A DNA stretch of 64,000 nucleotides, from assembly GCA_947502885.1 (NCBI GenBank), contig CANNBP010000008.1:124001-188000 (forward strand), given 5' to 3'. The DNA is from an uncultured Aquimarina sp. GTDB taxonomy: Bacteria; Bacteroidota; Bacteroidia; Flavobacteriales; Flavobacteriaceae. Below the pieces are notes generated by a model. That model did not search any database. It saw nothing but the letters and a program-made list of their open reading frames with translations, and had not been told where the DNA came from. The position numbers and the translations under genes were made by a program. Positions 1 to 8,555 of the stretch are shown one piece after another; position 1 is the first letter of the stretch; every line of letters begins with the position of its first letter.

Positions 1-2
1 GT

Positions 3-3000
3 GCGGCCTGTGAACAAGAAGAAAAACTTCAGAAAAAAGAAGAAGAGGCAGCTGTAGAAGAACCAATTGTTCAAACTAAGCTCAACAATGAAAATGATGG
101 GGATGATGAAGTGCAGCCTAAGTTGATGCTTAAGAAAACAGAGGAGAAGCCACCAGAAGAAGAAGAACCGGTTCAACTTAAAGAAGATGAAGAACAACTT
201 CAAAAAAATGAAAATCAAGATGAGGTACGTCCAAAAAGTAATGATGAAGTTGCATCATCTGATTTACAATCTCAATTAAACTCTTCAAAAGGAGGAGGGA
301 GTACATTACCTGATGATACAAAATCATCTATGGAGTCTGGTTTTGATGCAGATTTTTCTAACGTAAGAATACATACAGGAACTCAGGCAAATGAGATGAA
401 TAGTGAGTTGGGAGCTAGAGCTTTTACTCATGGGAGTGATATTTATTTTAATAAAGGAGAATATAACCCCAACACTACATCAGGACAGCATTTATTAGCA
501 CATGAGTTGACGCATACAGTGCAACAAGGAGCAGTAGTACGACAAAAACCAAAACAATCATATCACCAAACTCAACCTAAAATTCAAGGTCTTTTTGGCA
601 GAATATGGAGCGCTGCCAAAAGTGTAGGTAAAGCAGCTTGGTCTGGAGTCAAAAAAGCAGGTAGTGCTGTGGTCAAAGCAGTGTCTAAAGGTGTAGATTG
701 GATTTTAGGAAAAATATCGCCTATTCTCAAAAGAATACCGGGTTATACTCTTTTAACCGTAATTCTTGGTAAAGATATTATTACCGGTGATCAGGTAGAT
801 CGTAATGGGCCTAATCTGATTAAAGGATTTATAGGGTTGGTACCTGGGGGCCATGATCTTTGGATGAAACTCGAAGAGTCAAAAATGATTACCGATGCTT
901 TTAGTTGGTTAAATGGTGAGATCACAAAACTAGGGTTAAGTTGGAGTGCAATTAAAACTGCTTTCAAAACTGCAGTTTCTTCTATTTCTGTAACAGATGT
1001 ATTTAGCCCTCTTGAAGCTTTTAATACAAAGATAAAACCCATTTTTGCTCCAATACTTGCCAAGATTTTGACACTTTCAAAAAAAGTAGTTAAAAAAGTA
1101 GCAGAGTTTGTATTAGAAGGATTCTTAAGACTTGCTGGACCATTTGGTAAAAAGGTAATGGATATTTTAAGAAAGGCGGGGGATACCTTCTGGACTATTG
1201 TTGGTGATCCAATTGCTTTTTTAAATAACTTGATTAAAGCTGTAAAAGGAGGTGTTAACAAGTTTAAAACCAATATCAAAAAGCATTTGATAGGAGGGTT
1301 AATCGGTTGGTTAACGGGTGCTATGGGAGATCTCCCAATTCAAATTCCACAGACTTTTGATGTAAAAGGAGTGCTTCATCTGGGACTACAAATCATGGGA
1401 GTCACTTGGGAAAACATTAGACAAAAACTGGTTAAAAGAGTAGGCGAACCTCTAGTAAAAGCTGCCGAAACAGGTGTTACCATTGTGAAAACATTGATAA
1501 CTCAAGGACCTATGGGGCTTTGGGAAATGCTAAAAGAAAAGGCAGTAGAAATCAAGCAAACCATTATGGGTGGGATTCGTAATTGGGTAATTACTCAATT
1601 AGTAAAGCAGGGTATTATTAAAATACTAAGTTTTTTAAATCCAGCGGGAGCCTTAGTTCAAGCTGCCCTGGCAATTTATAACGGAGTAATGTTTTTTGTT
1701 GAGAACTGGCAACGTATTTCAGATTTTGTTAATTCTATATTTTCATCTATCGCAAAAATTGCAGCAGGAAACCTTGCTTCGGCCATGACATTTATAGAAA
1801 AAGCAATGGCACAAAGTATCCCGGTTATCCTCAGTTTTATTGCTCGTTTACTTAATATAGGAGCCATAGGAAAAGCCATTAAAAAAATAATCCAAAAGAT
1901 AAGAAAGCCAATTGATAAAGTGATCAGAAAAGTGATTGACTTTATTGCTAAACAGGTAAGAAAGTTATTTGGAAAGGGAAAGAAGAAAAAAGCAGGAAAA
2001 TATACTGAGAAAGATCGGAATGCCGCTAAAAAAGCAATTCCCAAAATTGAAAAAAGGGTAGCTAAAGATGGAAAAGTTTCTGAAGTAGAAGCAACAAAAA
2101 CAGCAAGTAGTTCTAAAAAGAGTCACCCTGTAATAAAAACGATTACTCCTGTTCTTAAAAATAAGACCTATAACTATAATGTTATTTTTAGAAAAAATGA
2201 TGAAGTAAAAACACCTTTACCTGCAGAAAATAAAAAAGATATTCTAGAATCATTAAATACGACAGAAAAGCAAAAGCTTCAAAAAATGCATCCTAAGGCC
2301 AAAGAAGAGCTGCAGAAAGTTACAAAGAGTCAAAAAAATGTATTTAGTAATGAAAATACCTTAAAAAAGGTTATTCAAACGGCGCGTTTAAAAACTAGTT
2401 ATAAAAATGTGTATGAAAAACCTCTGAATTTAAATCATAAGTATGGGAAACAGGTGTCTACTAGTAAAAATGGAGGGCTAGTATCCGTTATTACAAAAGC
2501 CAAAGCTGTATTAAAAAAGGCATCAGGTATTCCTGAAGGTGGTAAGCAAAAAATTGAAGCGGTTAACTTTGAAAATACTGTTAACAAAGGGTTAAAAGAT
2601 AAATTAAACAGTGATAATGCTACAAAAGGAGGGTTCAATCTCAATCAATTTGATAAAAATAAAGCATTGAAAGGGATACCCAATGTGGTAAAATTCTTTG
2701 TAGAACTCATTAAAAGTAGAGTTCTAAATACGACGCGAGCAGATCAAGCTAATAACTTTAAGCCACCTATAAGTGATTTAATTCGAGCGACCGCTGGAGC
2801 ATATCGCGATAATTTAGTATCGGATATTCAAGGAATATTTAATACAAAAAAACAATCTATTGATGAGTTTGTTGAAATTTATAAATATGTGAATCAGCCT
2901 TTTAAAAGCAAACTTGATCAACTAAAATCAAAGGCTAAAAAAGGGAAAAATATCTCGAAAACAGAAATTATAAATGTATTCAAAGGGTACGAAGCTCATC

Positions 3001-3353
3001 ATGTAATACCAGCAAATTTCTTGTGGAAAAATAAAACTGTGCAAACATTATTAGCTCAGGATGGAATTGAATTTGGTTATAACCATATGGATAACCTTAT
3101 TTTTATTCCTAAAGAGAATCATTTACAAAAAAATGCTGAAGGAAAGTACTATTGGAATCATCCACATTATAACTTGGCAATTGAAACAGAAATAAGTAAG
3201 AAATTAACCCCTTTAATTAGTCAAGGAGAATATGAAATGGCATTAGTCGAATTGAAGAAAATTGTAGCTCGTGCAAAAAACAAATTTTCAGAAGTATTCA
3301 TTAAAGGTAAAATGCACATCGATACAAAAGATTTCTTTAATGTTCAACTATAA
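3..3353 (+). CDS. DUF4157 (eCIS core domain) polymorphic toxin with C-terminal AHH nuclease; 5' end outside window
   Basis: The frame is open from base 3, so the gene starts upstream; the GTG at 111 is internal. The visible N-terminus is acidic and Lys/Gln-rich and includes an ACEQEEKLQKKEE segment that matches the CxxC repeats of the DUF4157 gene at 4114. The DUF4157 domain (about 280-540) ends in HELTH. A long amphipathic, Gly/Ala/Ile-rich region (about 590-1980), including GPMGLWEMLKE and NPAGALVQAALAIYN, resembles the middle part of large DUF4157 proteins and may serve packaging or membrane passage. The C-terminus (about 2980-3353) has an EAHHVIPANF motif and later His/Asn residues, as in the AHH family of HNH/Endo VII nucleases. 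DUF4157 proteins are known cargo of contractile injection systems; DNase or RNase activity is inferred. The gene 11 bases downstream is a likely immunity partner. Confidence 0.85.
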   Translation, partial: AACEQEEKLQKKEEEAAVEEPIVQTKLNNENDGDDEVQPKLMLKKTEEKPPEEEEPVQLKEDEEQLQKNENQDEVRPKSNDEVASSDLQSQLNSSKGGGSTLPDDTKSSMESGFDADFSNVRIHTGTQANEMNSELGARAFTHGSDIYFNKGEYNPNTTSGQHLLAHELTHTVQQGAVVRQKPKQSYHQTQPKIQGLFGRIWSAAKSVGKAAWSGVKKAGSAVVKAVSKGVDWILGKISPILKRIPGYTLLTVILGKDIITGDQVDRNGPNLIKGFIGLVPGGHDLWMKLEESKMITDAFSWLNGEITKLGLSWSAIKTAFKTAVSSISVTDVFSPLEAFNTKIKPIFAPILAKILTLSKKVVKKVAEFVLEGFLRLAGPFGKKVMDILRKAGDTFWTIVGDPIAFLNNLIKAVKGGVNKFKTNIKKHLIGGLIGWLTGAMGDLPIQIPQTFDVKGVLHLGLQIMGVTWENIRQKLVKRVGEPLVKAAETGVTIVKTLITQGPMGLWEMLKEKAVEIKQTIMGGIRNWVITQLVKQGIIKILSFLNPAGALVQAALAIYNGVMFFVENWQRISDFVNSIFSSIAKIAAGNLASAMTFIEKAMAQSIPVILSFIARLLNIGAIGKAIKKIIQKIRKPIDKVIRKVIDFIAKQVRKLFGKGKKKKAGKYTEKDRNAAKKAIPKIEKRVAKDGKVSEVEATKTASSSKKSHPVIKTITPVLKNKTYNYNVIFRKNDEVKTPLPAENKKDILESLNTTEKQKLQKMHPKAKEELQKVTKSQKNVFSNENTLKKVIQTARLKTSYKNVYEKPLNLNHKYGKQVSTSKNGGLVSVITKAKAVLKKASGIPEGGKQKIEAVNFENTVNKGLKDKLNSDNATKGGFNLNQFDKNKALKGIPNVVKFFVELIKSRVLNTTRADQANNFKPPISDLIRATAGAYRDNLVSDIQGIFNTKKQSIDEFVEIYKYVNQPFKSKLDQLKSKAKKGKNISKTEIINVFKGYEAHHVIPANFLWKNKTVQTLLAQDGIEFGYNHMDNLIFIPKENHLQKNAEGKYYWNHPHYNLAIETEISKKLTPLISQGEYEMALVELKKIVARAKNKFSEVFIKGKMHIDTKDFFNVQL

Positions 3354-3364
3354 AAATTATTCGT

Positions 3365-4084
3365 ATGAAATACTATGAAATGGAAAGAAATACAATACTT
3401 GAAGATGATAAAATAATCTCGGGGTTAAATGGAACTTATGTAAAAGATCGAGAACTTTTCTTTGATCAGGGAAAAAGTGGTCCAGATAAATTTTATGACA
3501 AAGATTATGAATTTGATTATTTAATCCCAGAGGCCTTTGGGCAAGGTTTTGGTATCGATGCAGAAGAGCCAACATTGGCCGATTTACAACCTTGGTGGGG
3601 AACACATGTTCCTATTCCAGAGTCAATGTCATTTCCAATATCTAAAAGGTTTAAGGAATGTCTATCTAAGTTTAAGCTGAATAGTTCTAAATTTTATAAA
3701 GCGAGAGTATTACATGAAAAGGTATTCCATGCTTATTTTGTTTGGCAAATGTTATCTACAATTTATGAAGAATACATAGATTTTGAAAATACAACTTTTA
3801 ATAATCTTGATTTCGATAGAATTGATACAGAAACCCCTTTTGAAGTTAGAGGATTTGAATCTTTAAAGGCTTTGAAAGAGTATAAAAATAAAAATTGGGG
3901 GTACTTGTGGAATTATGAAAAATTAGTGTTAAAACCTTCATTTAGAGAGTTTGATTACCATTTCATAATGTTATTAAATCATGTGGTTTCTGAGCCTTTG
4001 AAAAATGAAATTGAAAAGCAAGAATTAACCGGAATAAGGTTTAAAGAGCTACCAATACCTTTATATTTTACAGATGAGTTATGA
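3365..4084 (+). CDS. Putative immunity protein for the AHH toxin (Imm11/Imm43-like)
   Basis: This 239-residue soluble, acidic protein has no signal peptide or membrane segment. It begins 11 bases after the AHH-nuclease toxin, so it is almost certainly co-transcribed. Its C-terminal part, with a predicted helix followed by SEPLKNEIEKQELTGIRF, resembles the end of Imm11/Imm43 (DUF1629-type) immunity proteins, which have an SExLKxxLExxxITGxxF pattern and are commonly found beside AHH toxins. The family assignment comes from recalled pattern and position only. ATG at 3365 fits the spacing; ATG at 3380 is an alternative. If correct, it would bind and block the nuclease in the cytoplasm of the producer. 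Otherwise it is a toxin-linked hypothetical. Confidence 0.6.
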   Translation: MKYYEMERNTILEDDKIISGLNGTYVKDRELFFDQGKSGPDKFYDKDYEFDYLIPEAFGQGFGIDAEEPTLADLQPWWGTHVPIPESMSFPISKRFKECLSKFKLNSSKFYKARVLHEKVFHAYFVWQMLSTIYEEYIDFENTTFNNLDFDRIDTETPFEVRGFESLKALKEYKNKNWGYLWNYEKLVLKPSFREFDYHFIMLLNHVVSEPLKNEIEKQELTGIRFKELPIPLYFTDEL

Positions 4085-4113
4085 AATCACTTTAAAAAAC
4101 TGAAATAAAACAA

Positions 4114-7100
4114 TTGAAAGTAGCCGAAGCACATAAAAGCAATGCTGCCAGAAATCATATTCAGGCAAAACAGCAACCCTTTTTTAAAAAAGAAGGGGAG
4201 AATGGCTTTTTTTCAAAATCTAATGAAACGGCTACACCCTTTTTTGAGCATGCTACTATTCAGCCTAAGTTAACAATAGGCGAACCCAATGATAAATATG
4301 AGATAGAGGCTGATGCTATGGCAGATCAAGTGGTTCAAAAACTAGAAGAACCTTCAATAGAAGCCAATGCTTTAGAAAATAAAAAAGAAGATGCAGTTCA
4401 AACAAAACCTATAGATACGATAGCAATTCAGGCTAAATGTAATGAATGTGATGACGAAGAAAAACTGCAAAAAAAGGAAGAGGATGAAATTACTGAAACT
4501 GATGTAGAAGTACAAGAAAAGGCAATTTTTGAAAGTAATACAGAACAGATAGAAGCCGAGGTACAAACAAAACAAGAATCGTCAGATAATCTCTCTTGGG
4601 ATAACATTAGTGCCGTTGGAGGTATAGGAACATCAACATTGCAGCCCGAAATTCAAGCAAAATGTAATGCATGTGAAGAAGAGGAACAAGTTCAAAAAAA
4701 GGAAGAGGATGAAATTGCAGAAACTGATGTAGAAGTACAAGAAAAACCAATTTTTGAAAGTAACACCGAGCAACCTGAAGTAGAAGTACAAGCAAAGCCA
4801 TTAGAGATTATAACTTCTTCTCCTGATATAGTAAGCTCGAATGTTGAGACTGGTCCCCAGTTACTTGAGACGGTTCAACCAAAAAGTCAAATACAACAAT
4901 CTACGCCTGTAAACATTTCTAAAGTTATAGAACCAGAAGATCAACAAGAATCAGAAGAAGAATTATCAGAAACAGGTGAAGAAATACATAGAAAAATAGA
5001 AGCAGGAGATACTCCAGAACTTCCAGAAGATGATGAATCAACAATACAAGCAAAGTCTGATAATTCTTTGGTTAATTCTGGAAATAGTCTACAAAACCGA
5101 CTAAATTCAAGTAAGGGTACAGGTAGCCCATTGTCATCTAACGTTCGGGACGGTATGGGTAACGCTTTTGGAGCAGATTTCAACAATGTTAGAGTACATA
5201 CAGGTAGTGAAGCGGTACAAATGAGTAAAGACTTAGGAGCACAAGCATTTACGCATGGTAGCGATATTTACTTTAACGAAAGTAAATTCGATACAAATTC
5301 AAATTCTGGTAAACATTTGTTAGCACATGAATTAACGCATACTATTCAACAAGGAAGTTCCAAGCCTAGTATTCAAAAAAATAATGAACCAAGCCCTATA
5401 ATAAGATCCATAGCACGAGTTTTAAATTGGATTCCAGGGGTTGATACAAATGTAGAGGAAGTTATCGAAAGAGGATCGGCGATTTATGTACATCAATTGT
5501 CTGATGAACAAATACGTTCCGCAACAAAGGATCAAAGGATCAATTTAATAGTAATATTAAACAAACAAAACTGGGTAGGGCCACTAGATGAAAGTTTGAT
5601 AGAATTCATTTGGTCAACCTTTTCAGGAGAGGGAAGGCTATTAGATGTGGTTACAGAGCATATAGAAGTTTGGAAAGAAAGCTCTGAGAAAGGAGCAACA
5701 CTCGATGAATTTCCTGAAATAACAATATTAAAAGCTAAGTTCGAAGAAGATGTAAAACATAGGGCCAATCAATATTTAGAGCAAAATCGAGAGCATATAA
5801 ATTCGGAATTGAGAAGATTAGGGTTAGCACAAATCGATGACGATCGATCCGAACACCTACCTCCAACCATGAATGTTAGATTTAGAAGAAGAAGATCTTT
5901 GTCAGAACAACAGACAACATATTTACAAGAAATTCAAAGAGCAAGTCTGCACGTTACAAGAGCTCAACAAGGGATTGCTGATTTAGTAAATATTCCAGTT
6001 GGATATAATAGAGAAGGTCATTCTACAGGAGGTTCGTCAGTTGGTTATGATAATGTTCAGGCAAATTTTAATCCAAATCGACCTCCAGAAAGTGCTCCTA
6101 ACGGGGATGAATCTCCTCCATTTGCTAGTTGGTCAGAAACAAAAAGACAGTATGATAGGTTAACTGCAGTAATTTCAAATTTTTCTAATCAATATCCTTC
6201 AGTTTTTAGTTTAGTAGAGCAAGAGAGAATTGATGATTTGGTTGGTGCTTCAAATAATGAAGATGCCGTGCAAGCTATTGATAGGTCTTTACGATTTACG
6301 TATGGAAAAATTAATGAATCGGACTCTAAAATAGAAACAGATGATTTGCATTGGGAAGATTTAATACCAATTCACCAACAGGTATATGATAATGGTGTTT
6401 CTGAGTATACTTCGGTGTATTGGGGTGATGAAAATGGAATAGAAAGATGGGCAGCCGAAAAGTCTATTGAGGATCATGAAGATCAAGAGTTCTGGATTCA
6501 AATTGGTTTAACAACTTTGGCTGCGGCTGCGTTTGTAATTGCAGAACTTGCAACCTTTGGAACAGCAACATTTTTTATTGCTGCTGGTGTAGGCTTAGGT
6601 GCCACTTTTGCACAGGCCGCTATAGGTTGGGAAGAATATTTTGATATGGCTGATGCCGCTCAAACATCAGTAAACAACGAATTATCCTTGATATCTGAGG
6701 AGACTGTAGATGGACAATTAACAACGGCAGTTATTGACACTGTTTTTGCCTTTATCGATATTTATGGAGTAACAAGAGGTGCTAGAGCCGCTACAACAGT
6801 TGGAAGAGAAGCATTAGAACAAAGCGAACGTCGTTTAGCAGAGGAACTAGCACAATCTGTTACCGAACAGGCTGGACGCAGAGAAGCCACTGAACAAACT
6901 GGTAGAGAACTTCTTGAAGAAGCAGGTGAAGAAACAATAGAACAAGGCAGTCGTAGTTTTATTTCAATTTTGGCCCAAAGGCTAAGATCTTTTGGAGAAT
7001 CACTTAGAGATTGGGGAAGAAGAGTTTTTGATCGTTATAGATTTAGAAGTTACGAAGTTACGATTGAAGGGAACTATTTGATTTTATATGGTATTCGATC

Positions 7101-7704
7101 CAGAATAAGGCTGGCAAGAATAAGAAAAGGTTCTGTAGAACGATGGTTTATAGAAAATGATGATGTGCTTAGAGGACTAAGACATAGTAGATCAAGTCAA
7201 TTAGGAAGAGCTACTTCTGCAGCTGCTCAAGGAGATGAAGCTCTCAGAAATTTACTAAGAGGTAATGCCATAAGGTTGTCTGAGGAAATCGGAGAAGAGG
7301 CAATAGAGGCAATTATAGAAACTGCCTATCCAAATGCAGTACGCTTATTTAGAGGAAGTGGAAGTGGTGTTCTTGATTTGGTTTATAGACTCCCTGGAGG
7401 TAGAATTTTGATTGTTGAAGCTAAGGGTGGAACAGGAAGATTAGGATCAAGATTGCTAGAAGAAGGCGTAAGAGCGCAACAAGGTACTGCAAGTTATTTA
7501 AGGGATATATTAAGATCGATGATAAGAAGAGGTGGTACGCATGAAACTGCAGCTAGAGAAATTTTAGAAGCATGGAGAAACGGAAGATTAACATATCAGT
7601 TAGGAAAAGTATCAATTCCTAGAGGCACGGGACCATTAAGAGGAAGCATAAGGGATTTTGTTTTAGGAGCATTGGATTTATCTGATGAAGCATTAGGACT
7701 ATAA
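4114..7704 (+). CDS. DUF4157 (eCIS core domain) toxin with C-terminal PD-(D/E)xK nuclease domain
   Basis: This is a 1196-residue protein. The N-terminus has the pattern of eCIS cargo carriers: Phe-Phe pairs, then IQPKLTIGEPNDKYE and EADAMADQVV. Two copies of a CxxC-acidic-QKKEE repeat lie at about residues 105-153 and 180-228. DUF4157 covers about 330-415, with H405-E-L-T-H409. A central region has a hydrophobic stretch near residues 800-840. The C-terminus holds D1088 followed by E1102-A-K1104, the D-x13-ExK signature of restriction-endonuclease-fold toxins. No ATG exists between the in-frame stop at 4093-4095 and the conserved N-terminal motif, so TTG at 4114 is chosen. A putative immunity gene starts 11 bases downstream. 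Nuclease activity and delivery by an eCIS are inferred. Confidence 0.82.
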   Translation: MKVAEAHKSNAARNHIQAKQQPFFKKEGENGFFSKSNETATPFFEHATIQPKLTIGEPNDKYEIEADAMADQVVQKLEEPSIEANALENKKEDAVQTKPIDTIAIQAKCNECDDEEKLQKKEEDEITETDVEVQEKAIFESNTEQIEAEVQTKQESSDNLSWDNISAVGGIGTSTLQPEIQAKCNACEEEEQVQKKEEDEIAETDVEVQEKPIFESNTEQPEVEVQAKPLEIITSSPDIVSSNVETGPQLLETVQPKSQIQQSTPVNISKVIEPEDQQESEEELSETGEEIHRKIEAGDTPELPEDDESTIQAKSDNSLVNSGNSLQNRLNSSKGTGSPLSSNVRDGMGNAFGADFNNVRVHTGSEAVQMSKDLGAQAFTHGSDIYFNESKFDTNSNSGKHLLAHELTHTIQQGSSKPSIQKNNEPSPIIRSIARVLNWIPGVDTNVEEVIERGSAIYVHQLSDEQIRSATKDQRINLIVILNKQNWVGPLDESLIEFIWSTFSGEGRLLDVVTEHIEVWKESSEKGATLDEFPEITILKAKFEEDVKHRANQYLEQNREHINSELRRLGLAQIDDDRSEHLPPTMNVRFRRRRSLSEQQTTYLQEIQRASLHVTRAQQGIADLVNIPVGYNREGHSTGGSSVGYDNVQANFNPNRPPESAPNGDESPPFASWSETKRQYDRLTAVISNFSNQYPSVFSLVEQERIDDLVGASNNEDAVQAIDRSLRFTYGKINESDSKIETDDLHWEDLIPIHQQVYDNGVSEYTSVYWGDENGIERWAAEKSIEDHEDQEFWIQIGLTTLAAAAFVIAELATFGTATFFIAAGVGLGATFAQAAIGWEEYFDMADAAQTSVNNELSLISEETVDGQLTTAVIDTVFAFIDIYGVTRGARAATTVGREALEQSERRLAEELAQSVTEQAGRREATEQTGRELLEEAGEETIEQGSRSFISILAQRLRSFGESLRDWGRRVFDRYRFRSYEVTIEGNYLILYGIRSRIRLARIRKGSVERWFIENDDVLRGLRHSRSSQLGRATSAAAQGDEALRNLLRGNAIRLSEEIGEEAIEAIIETAYPNAVRLFRGSGSGVLDLVYRLPGGRILIVEAKGGTGRLGSRLLEEGVRAQQGTASYLRDILRSMIRRGGTHETAAREILEAWRNGRLTYQLGKVSIPRGTGPLRGSIRDFVLGALDLSDEALGL
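4426..4797 (+). repeat. Intragenic direct repeat encoding CxxC-acidic-QKKEE module (two 147-bp copies)
   Basis: Copies at 4426-4572 and 4651-4797, 225 bases apart, encode closely similar 49-residue segments starting IQAKCN-x-C, followed by acidic residues, QKKEEDEI and ending in QTK or QAK. A diverged copy is in the truncated toxin at the start of the window (bases 3-80). The DUF4157 protein at 10785 has the acidic-Gln-Lys part but no cysteines. The role is unknown; metal binding or a packaging signal is possible. Confidence 0.8.
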
Positions 7705-7715
7705 AGATTAACTAA

Positions 7716-8462
7716 ATGGAAGAAAATTTAATAGATATTGACTTTTGGAAGGAAGAATATCAGTTCCTAAAAGAGGATATTAGCTTTTTAGAAAATGAAA
7801 TTAGAACAGGGAACCTTTCAGAGAAAGATTTATCAATACTCAATATGTCTTTTGAGGATTTACTTACGTTGGCAGGAGTCTCTGAAGTTTTGAAAATGAA
7901 TACTTCTGTAACAAGCGATTGGCTTTCTCTCTGTTCTAAACTTTTACTGATGATATTTAAAAAAGTACAAGAAATAGGTGAAAAAAATAAAACTGAATTC
8001 AAATTCGAAAATGATGATTCCTTGATAAATGCGTATCATTTCATTCTAGGAGTTTATGTTGGGTTTGCATCTGATGAGATAAATAATGTATTGGATTTGT
8101 CTAAGATCTATTTATCAATAAAGAAAACATCAAAAATTGAAGTTAATAGAGAAATTCAACAATATGCAAATGTTTTGGCTAACTATATAATAGGAAATTT
8201 TAGTTACATAGAAGAGCTCGATAAGTTAATCGAAGATAGCGTAAAAAATGAAGCCGAAAGTGTTTTTTGGAAGGAACAGTTTAAACTGTTCAATGCACTT
8301 CAGAACGATTTAACAAGAGATCAATATTTTAATCTACAAAGCGAGTTAAACTCTTATTTAGATACGGAATGGGAAGATAATATCTTTAATGAAAAATGGA
8401 TAAGAGTACTTAAACTCCCCTTGAAGGGATTAGAGAAAATGTTAACATATAAGAACGTATAA
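7716..8462 (+). CDS. Putative immunity protein for the PD-(D/E)xK toxin (unrecognised family)
   Basis: This 248-residue protein is predicted to be soluble, mostly helical and acidic, with no signal peptide. It begins 11 bases after the nuclease toxin, the same arrangement and spacing as the preceding toxin/partner pair. I do not recognise a family. The position immediately after a polymorphic toxin warhead is the only argument for an immunity role. Its sequence does not resemble the putative immunity protein at 3365, which fits different warheads needing different inhibitors. It could also be a chaperone or loading adaptor. Confidence 0.55.
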   Translation: MEENLIDIDFWKEEYQFLKEDISFLENEIRTGNLSEKDLSILNMSFEDLLTLAGVSEVLKMNTSVTSDWLSLCSKLLLMIFKKVQEIGEKNKTEFKFENDDSLINAYHFILGVYVGFASDEINNVLDLSKIYLSIKKTSKIEVNREIQQYANVLANYIIGNFSYIEELDKLIEDSVKNEAESVFWKEQFKLFNALQNDLTRDQYFNLQSELNSYLDTEWEDNIFNEKWIRVLKLPLKGLEKMLTYKNV

Positions 8463-8555
8463 ACATCTATTTCTGTGAGGTTACAGACTTTGTGGATATA
8501 ATGATGGATAGTTAGTTGTAATAAGAATATAAAGAAACAATAAAACTTAAAACCA

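Noticed and set aside
282..540. DUF4157 HELTH motif read as an active zinc protease
   Set aside because: The HExxH motif is real, but the domain here is the common carrier part of eCIS proteins; catalytic activity cannot be claimed from the motif alone.
791..1279. Minus-strand 162-codon frame within the first toxin
   Set aside because: It is a shadow of the long coding frame; composition is Phe/Ser/Ile-rich and it lacks any start context or family pattern.
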